Part shown: in pieces, positions 59,231 to 64,000 of the stretch | How positions within the stretch are numbered: position 1 is the stretch's first letter | Layout: every line of letters begins with the position of its first letter | Assembly: GCA_003996215.1 (NCBI GenBank) | Contig: QJPP01000850.1 | Location: 124,001-188,000 of the forward strand | DNA from: Jaltomata sinuosa | Taxonomy: Eukaryota > Streptophyta > Magnoliopsida > Solanales > Solanaceae | Length of the DNA stretch: 64,000 bases | Direction: 5' to 3' | The notes under the pieces: model-generated | What the model was told of the DNA's origin: nothing | What the model saw: only the letters and a program-made list of their open reading frames with translations | Databases searched by the model: none | Made by a program: the position numbers and the translations under genes

Positions 59231-60491
59231 TGATGTGCCACCATTCTACGGCACTTTCGACCTCTCTAAACTAAGAACAATCATACATTTTCAAGCAACC
59301 GTCGTCGTTTTTGATGTTTTATGGTATGTTTTCAGGAAAGGGAGACAAACACGGAAACGAAAGGAAATATGAGCAAAAAGACATTCTGGATAAGAGTGAA
59401 GGCCAGAGTGACGGTCCGTCACACATGTGACGGTCCGTCACAGTGACCGTCAAGTGGAGGCTGCCCACTGCCTAGTGGTGACGGTCCCGGCGACGGTCCG
59501 TCAAGCCAGTGATGGTCCGTCGGCCTAACGTTTTTGGGACTTTGTTTCCTAGACTCCTATAAATACCCTATGTTAGGTTTATTTTATTTGTCAAACTTTT
59601 TACAATAGTTCTCCCAATAGTTTTAGGAGAGATTTACTCGAATTGGAGAGCAAGAAACACGTTTTCTACTTCTTGAATTCGTGTTCTTGATTGTTCTTGG
59701 GATCTTGGTTTCTTGTTCTTGGATAATTGAAGCTTGTTTTCATTATATTGTAAGAATCTTTTCTCTCTATTATGAATATGACTTTCTTCTCTTCTTCTTC
59801 TAGCATGATTAACTAAAACTCCCACAACTAGGGTTGTGGGAGCCATGGCAAAAGTAGCATTATAGATTCTGGGTAGCGACGGGTTCAATATATATGTTGT
59901 CACGTTGTTAATCATTCATTATTTAACGTTTTCTAGTGGTTGCAAACATTAGAACATGCCTAGGTTTAAATTTGCTTGAGTAAAGAGATTACAACCGGGA
60001 AAACTTGATTAACGACGAGAACCAACTCTCGTCTTATGATTAATGCTGTAACTAGATTAATCTACTTGATGTTTAGGATTGAAATATAAAAGCATACCTT
60101 TTCAAGTTCGAGAGAATTGAAAAGTAAATTCATCTATTTGGTTGAGAAACGTTTAGATGATACCATTAGTTCAATCACATCGTGACATGCAGATAGAAAG
60201 AACCCTGTTAACCCTAGAATCGATTGTTACAACGCCATGGTGAACACTTTCCTAGTTCTCTCTCATATTGATTTTCACTCATACATTATTGTTTGTTTTT
60301 GTTCACAATTCGATCACACAACCCCCCCCCCCCCGGTTTACCGGAAACTACTGACTACTAGTCATCTAACTCACTAAAGGCTTAACTTTCACCTTATTCC
60401 CTGTAGGATCGACCCCAACATCTGTTGGGTTCTATATTTGACAGACGACCGCTTACGCTTCTTAAATTGAGGTGTAGTTTGGGCGTTATCA
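59231..60491 (+). repeat. LTR shared by copies B and C
   Basis: It runs TGATGTGCCACC...GCGTTATCA, 1261 bp. Relative to 53753-55060 it lacks 37 bp (54049-54085, flanked by CCT) and 10 bp near 60020. Two perfect TGACGGTCCGTCA inverted repeats stand at 59409-59421 and 59428-59440. TATAAATA is at 59558-59565, a donor-like GT at 59749 and a 13-C run at 60322-60334. Confidence 0.9.
59558..59565 (+). promoter_or_regulatory. TATA box in LTR of copy C
   Basis: TATAAATA in the same context as in copies A and B. Confidence 0.75.
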
Positions 60492-60496
60492 AATTT

Positions 60497-60514
60497 TGGC
60501 ACCGCAGCCGGGGA
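60497..60514 (+). other. primer binding site, tRNA-Asp-like, copy C
   Basis: TGGCACCGCAGCCGGGGA, identical to copy B, starts six bases after the LTR end. Confidence 0.7.
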
Positions 60515-60620
60515 ATACGGTTGTTTGTTAAGTCCGGTGTGTTTATTTGACTCTTAGTCATACTTTCCTGCTTTTACGTTTATTTGTTGTTTTTGTTTTT
60601 GACAGGGTACATAGTTGTGC

Positions 60621-62846
60621 ATGCCAAGTACCCGACGCTCTGGTGAGTCAACATTACCTTATGATCCCGAGCTTGCTAGAACATTAAGGCAGAATATGAC
60701 CGCACAACACGAGGCAGCAAGGATCGCTGCAGAACTGCAGGCCCAACAAAATCTGAATGCTGGTGGTCTGCAGGATGATGTTATGCTGAATGATGAGGAT
60801 ATCGACTTTGATGGAGTTGGCGCTACGGGCGCCATTGCTCTTCCACCACTAGCGCCCAGAGCCAAGTTCAACATCACTAGCACGATGATCCAGCTGTTGA
60901 ACTTGAGAGGAGTGTTCTGTGGTGCCGCTGGTGATGATCCAAACCAGCACCTGATGAATTTTGTGGGCATCTGCAAGTCGTTCGAGTTGCCTGGAGTGAG
61001 TCAGACAACAATCAGGCTCAGGTTGTTTCCGTTGTCTCTGTCTGATGAGGCAGCATTGTGGTTGACAGAGCTGACCCCCGACTCTATCACAACTTGGGGA
61101 GAGTTGAAAGGAGCTTTCCTAGAAAGGTTCTTTCCTCCCTCTAGGATTATACAGTTGAGGGATGAAATTAGTAATTTCAGACAGCAACCTCACGAAGCGT
61201 TACATGAGACTTGGTTGCGGTTCAAGAAGAAGCTGACACAATGCCCGAACCATCAGTTGACCGACAACTTTTTGATGCAGACGTTCTACAGGGCACTGAA
61301 TTCGGCTACCAAGCCGACGTTGGACAACGCAGCAGGTGGTGCATTCATGGGTCTCACTTTTGTTGAGGCCACAACTACTTTGGACAGGCTCACCAAAACC
61401 AACAGGGCCTGGCATACACAGGATACAGAGGTAGCAGCTAGCACTTATGCAGTTGGTATGTCAGCTGAGCAGCGCAGAAAAGAGGAGGAGCGCGACCAAG
61501 ACATGGCGTATCTGAAAACGCAGTTGGACCTACTGACAAAGCACTTGTTTTCAGGAGGTATGGAGAAGGTAAAAGTTGTGGGTTCCCAAGGTAGAGCAGC
61601 AGAGTTGGAAACTGATGAGGAGGCAAATTACTTGGGGGGTTTCCAGGCCAATGGCCAAGGAAACCAAGGTCGGACCTATCAGAAAGACAACTACTACGAA
61701 AAAGCTGGCTACAGAGATTGCGAGCTGGGAAACTGGAGGAATAACACCGATAGAGGTGGCTTGTATGTACCACCTGGTAATCGGGACAAAGCTAGCAACG
61801 AGACAGGGACTTCCAAGCTAGAGAACATGATGGCGAAGATGCTGCTGAAGGTAGAATCGATTGACTCTGGGGTGAAGGAGATAAGGACTGAGTTATCAGC
61901 CATGAGTCAAATAGTGGAGGTGCATTCCACCTCGATTAAGCAATTGGAGAAGCAAGTGGGCTTAATCTCGGCATCTCTAAACCAAAGGAAGACAGGTACC
62001 TTACCGAGTGACACGATTCAAAACCCGAGGAATGACGCGAGCTGTATGGCGATCACTACAAGAAGCGGGAAAATATTACCGGAATCACATCCGGTAATTC
62101 AGACTCAAGTTAAGGGTGATGACGCCAACGACAAGGAGGTTGAGGAGGCTACTCAAAAGCCCGCGGAGAAAAGCAAGGAAGCTGAAAAGCTTCCAACTAT
62201 GATGCCTCGACCACCACCTCCTTTCCCGCAACGTTTGAAGAAGAAAGCGGATGATGGCAAATTCCTAAATTTCATGACCATGCTCAAGCAGGTATCAATA
62301 AACATCCCACTGGTGGAAGCGCTTGAACAAATGCCCGGATATGCCAAGTTCATGAAGGACTTGATCACCAAGAAGAGGTCAGTAAGCTTTGAACCAGAAG
62401 ATAACCTTCACCACTGCAGCGCTATTTCCTCAAGATCGTTAGTAGACAAAAAGGAAGATCCAGGTGCGTTTACTGTTCCCTGTACTATTGGGAAACTCAG
62501 CTTCGGAAGAGCCTTGTGTGATCTTGGTGCTAGCATCAACCTGATGCCGCTAGCAGTCTATAAACAATTTGGTTTGGGAGCTCCCAAACCAACGTCCATG
62601 AGACTGTTGATGGCTGACCGTTCGGTAAAGCGACACGTGGGAATATTGTCTGATATGCTAGTAAAGATCGGTAAGCTTATCTTCCCAGCTGACTTTGTGA
62701 TCTTGGATTGCGAAGTGGATTTTGAAGTTCCCATAATCTTGGGACGACCATTGCTAGCCATGGCAAGAGTATTGGTTGACATGGAAAGAAACGAACTGAC
62801 CTTCAGGCTAAATAATGAAGCTGTCAAGTTCGATGTGTCCAAATAG
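60621..62846 (+). CDS. Gag-protease protein, Athila-type, copy C, intact
   Basis: It is a 741-residue frame from ATG 60621 (MPSTRRSGES); a TTG two codons upstream is also in frame but not a likely plant start. The acidic, Gln/Ala-rich N-terminus is followed by LPPLAPRAKFNITSTMIQLL (about 75-95), the retrotransposon gag core (about 105-260), a hydrophilic QGN-rich linker without a CCHC knuckle, a coiled-coil-like segment (about 385-450), a Pro-rich PRPPPPFPQ stretch and the aspartic protease motif D-L-G-A-S at about 634. It ends in TAG after VKFDVSK. It would make particle core and protease but has no polymerase or integrase, so it depends on pol in trans. Confidence 0.92.
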   Translation: MPSTRRSGESTLPYDPELARTLRQNMTAQHEAARIAAELQAQQNLNAGGLQDDVMLNDEDIDFDGVGATGAIALPPLAPRAKFNITSTMIQLLNLRGVFCGAAGDDPNQHLMNFVGICKSFELPGVSQTTIRLRLFPLSLSDEAALWLTELTPDSITTWGELKGAFLERFFPPSRIIQLRDEISNFRQQPHEALHETWLRFKKKLTQCPNHQLTDNFLMQTFYRALNSATKPTLDNAAGGAFMGLTFVEATTTLDRLTKTNRAWHTQDTEVAASTYAVGMSAEQRRKEEERDQDMAYLKTQLDLLTKHLFSGGMEKVKVVGSQGRAAELETDEEANYLGGFQANGQGNQGRTYQKDNYYEKAGYRDCELGNWRNNTDRGGLYVPPGNRDKASNETGTSKLENMMAKMLLKVESIDSGVKEIRTELSAMSQIVEVHSTSIKQLEKQVGLISASLNQRKTGTLPSDTIQNPRNDASCMAITTRSGKILPESHPVIQTQVKGDDANDKEVEEATQKPAEKSKEAEKLPTMMPRPPPPFPQRLKKKADDGKFLNFMTMLKQVSINIPLVEALEQMPGYAKFMKDLITKKRSVSFEPEDNLHHCSAISSRSLVDKKEDPGAFTVPCTIGKLSFGRALCDLGASINLMPLAVYKQFGLGAPKPTSMRLLMADRSVKRHVGILSDMLVKIGKLIFPADFVILDCEVDFEVPIILGRPLLAMARVLVDMERNELTFRLNNEAVKFDVSK

Positions 62847-63191
62847 ATAAAACAACCAAGTGACATGAGGGTGGTCGCGGTCGTCAATGTTATTGAGGAA
62901 GATCCTGCGGATGTGCATCTTGAGGAGAAGGGTTTGGTCGAGACTCTAGCTGTTGTGAGAAGGATGCTGCGAGAAGGGAAACATGTAGAGGAAGGCGGTG
63001 AAAATAGATCAAGGAAACGAAAACACCACAAGAGAATCTGCAAAGAAAGAGCGAAGAAGTTGTCGCGACTAGCTGCGGAGCCGATAAAAGAAGAAGCTGG
63101 AACGCAACAGAATGGTGTGGCGTGCACCTATTCCATCGATTTCTCCTGCTTTGGAGACCCTGGCAGTCTCCAACATCATGTCAGAATCTGA
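62847..63191 (+). CDS. basic tail in the same frame after TAG, copy C
   Basis: The frame stays open for 114 codons after TAG 62844-62846, with its own ATG at 62865 (108 residues). The first part (MRVVAVVNVIEED ... ETLAVV) matches the Athila pro-RT linker; copy A has VVETLAAVMMNFD at the same place, and there the similarity ends. The rest is unlike copy A and strongly basic (RSRKRKHHKRICKERAKKL), which could act as a nuclear-localisation or nucleic-acid-binding tail. It could be made by stop readthrough or re-initiation, or be a relic. The fusion point marks where pol was lost. Confidence 0.5.
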   Translation: MKQPSDMRVVAVVNVIEEDPADVHLEEKGLVETLAVVRRMLREGKHVEEGGENRSRKRKHHKRICKERAKKLSRLAAEPIKEEAGTQQNGVACTYSIDFSCFGDPGSLQHHVRI

Positions 63192-64000
63192 GTCCGATGG
63201 ACTTCACAGGTATTCCTAATTCTCACAGTTTTGAGTTTTCATATGTATGCATTAGGGACAATGCATGAGTCTAAGTTGAGGGTGTTGGTATACCTGTGAG
63301 TCATACACCATCGAGGGTTTTTGTTGCCGTGTTTCTTTTCCCTCCGGTGTGCTATCTAGTAGAACCGGCATGTTAGGTTGTCGTTTAAATTTTAGTTTTT
63401 TTTAGTGTCTATAGCAAGCATGGCGTTTTTTGTTGGAAAATATACTAAAAGGAGCCCCCTCTGAAAAAGTCGATTTTGTACTTATGTTTGAAACGATTGA
63501 CTGTTTGGATCCTTGGATGTCATTGTATGGTTATGATTGGAATAAGTATGCTTAAGCCGAGTTGTTGTTGTGATAGTTGGTAGTGGTATGGTTTCTTGGT
63601 GCCAAGTGTGTGTGAGCGTATTGTTATAAATTCTTACTCTGTGTATGCATCTAGTACTTGCCCGGTCTATTTTGTTAAAGTTTGAAGTTGGTTGCTTAGG
63701 AAAGGATCACAGGCCCTTTTTGTGTGCAGTCCACTTAACCTATAAGACCGTCCAAAGGTAAATAATCCCTTTGATACCTGTTTGAGCCATAATAGACCAT
63801 GTTCTTTCAATAACCCGTCACCGTTCCTGTTTAACTTTGACACCCTGTTTTGGCCCTGGTCCGCCTTGGACATCGTGCACCTCAACTCAGGCAATCAGCC
63901 TAAGTTGAGGGTGGCTACTATAGAGATAAATGAGAAGAAAAATAGGATGGATAAGTTTGGTTGTGGATAGAATGAAAATTCTGGGTGTGTGTCTAAGAAA
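63192..64000 (+). other. 3' non-coding region of copy C, cut by window end
   Basis: It matches 57743 onward of copy B. It includes the purine-tract-like motifs near 63272 and 63901. The window ends before the expected next LTR, which by the B spacing would start near 64,660. Confidence 0.75.

Larger units (their letters stand above)
53753..60491 (+). mobile_element. pol-less Athila derivative, copy B (LTR-gag-pro-LTR)
   Basis: LTRs are at 53753-55060 and 59231-60491. Between them are a tRNA-Asp-like PBS, broken gag-pro, a basic tail, about 1.5 kb of non-coding DNA and a purine-rich AAGTTGAGGGTGT before the second LTR. No RT, RNase H or integrase is present. The second LTR is followed at once by a PBS and another gag-pro (copy C), so B and C form a head-to-tail tandem sharing the middle LTR. 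Confidence 0.85.

Overview
The window is plant nuclear repeat DNA from a large-genome eudicot. The mix of chromovirus (Tekay/Del-type, Reina-type) and Athila-type Ty3/gypsy LTR retrotransposons, and the LTR style, suggest Solanaceae; that is inference from family resemblance. I found no host gene, tRNA, rRNA or CRISPR. Essentially all of the 64 kb can be read as layers of Ty3/gypsy elements inserted into each other.

Layout. 1-2600: 3' part of a plus-strand gypsy LTR. 2601-13528: a minus-strand element (3' LTR scrap, short internal remnant, 5' LTR) whose 5' LTR is split by a complete but internally deleted Tekay-type element, 4664-12014. 13529-26704: a minus-strand Athila-type gag and 5' LTR; that LTR is split by a young, apparently complete Tekay element (15812-26103) with a 1606-residue open polyprotein and near-identical 2.57-kb LTRs. 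26745-33136: decayed plus-strand Tekay pol and a probable 3' LTR. 33345-34670: decayed minus-strand Reina-type gag and short LTR. 35081-36690: minus-strand LTR-derived DNA.

36691-53752: a plus-strand Athila-type element (copy A: LTR, broken gag-pro, RT) split inside the RT domain by a complete but broken minus-strand Tekay-type element (41479-52810) with a perfect 5-bp target duplication, CTATC; copy A resumes in the same reading frame at 52811. 53753-64000: two head-to-tail copies (B and C, period about 5.4-5.5 kb) of a pol-less Athila derivative, LTR-gag-pro-LTR-gag-pro, running off the end of the window.

How the parts work. The 15812-26103 element encodes gag, protease, reverse transcriptase, RNase H, integrase and a chromodomain-like tail in one frame and could be autonomous if two unusual residues are tolerated. 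B and C encode only gag and protease and would need pol in trans, presumably from a copy-A-type Athila element. The most interesting features are the tandem pol-less Athila unit with an in-frame TAG before a basic tail, a recurring LTR plan in which each family carries its own cluster of short, mostly self-complementary motifs in U3, and LTR splice-donor-like sites paired with acceptor-like sites just before gag.
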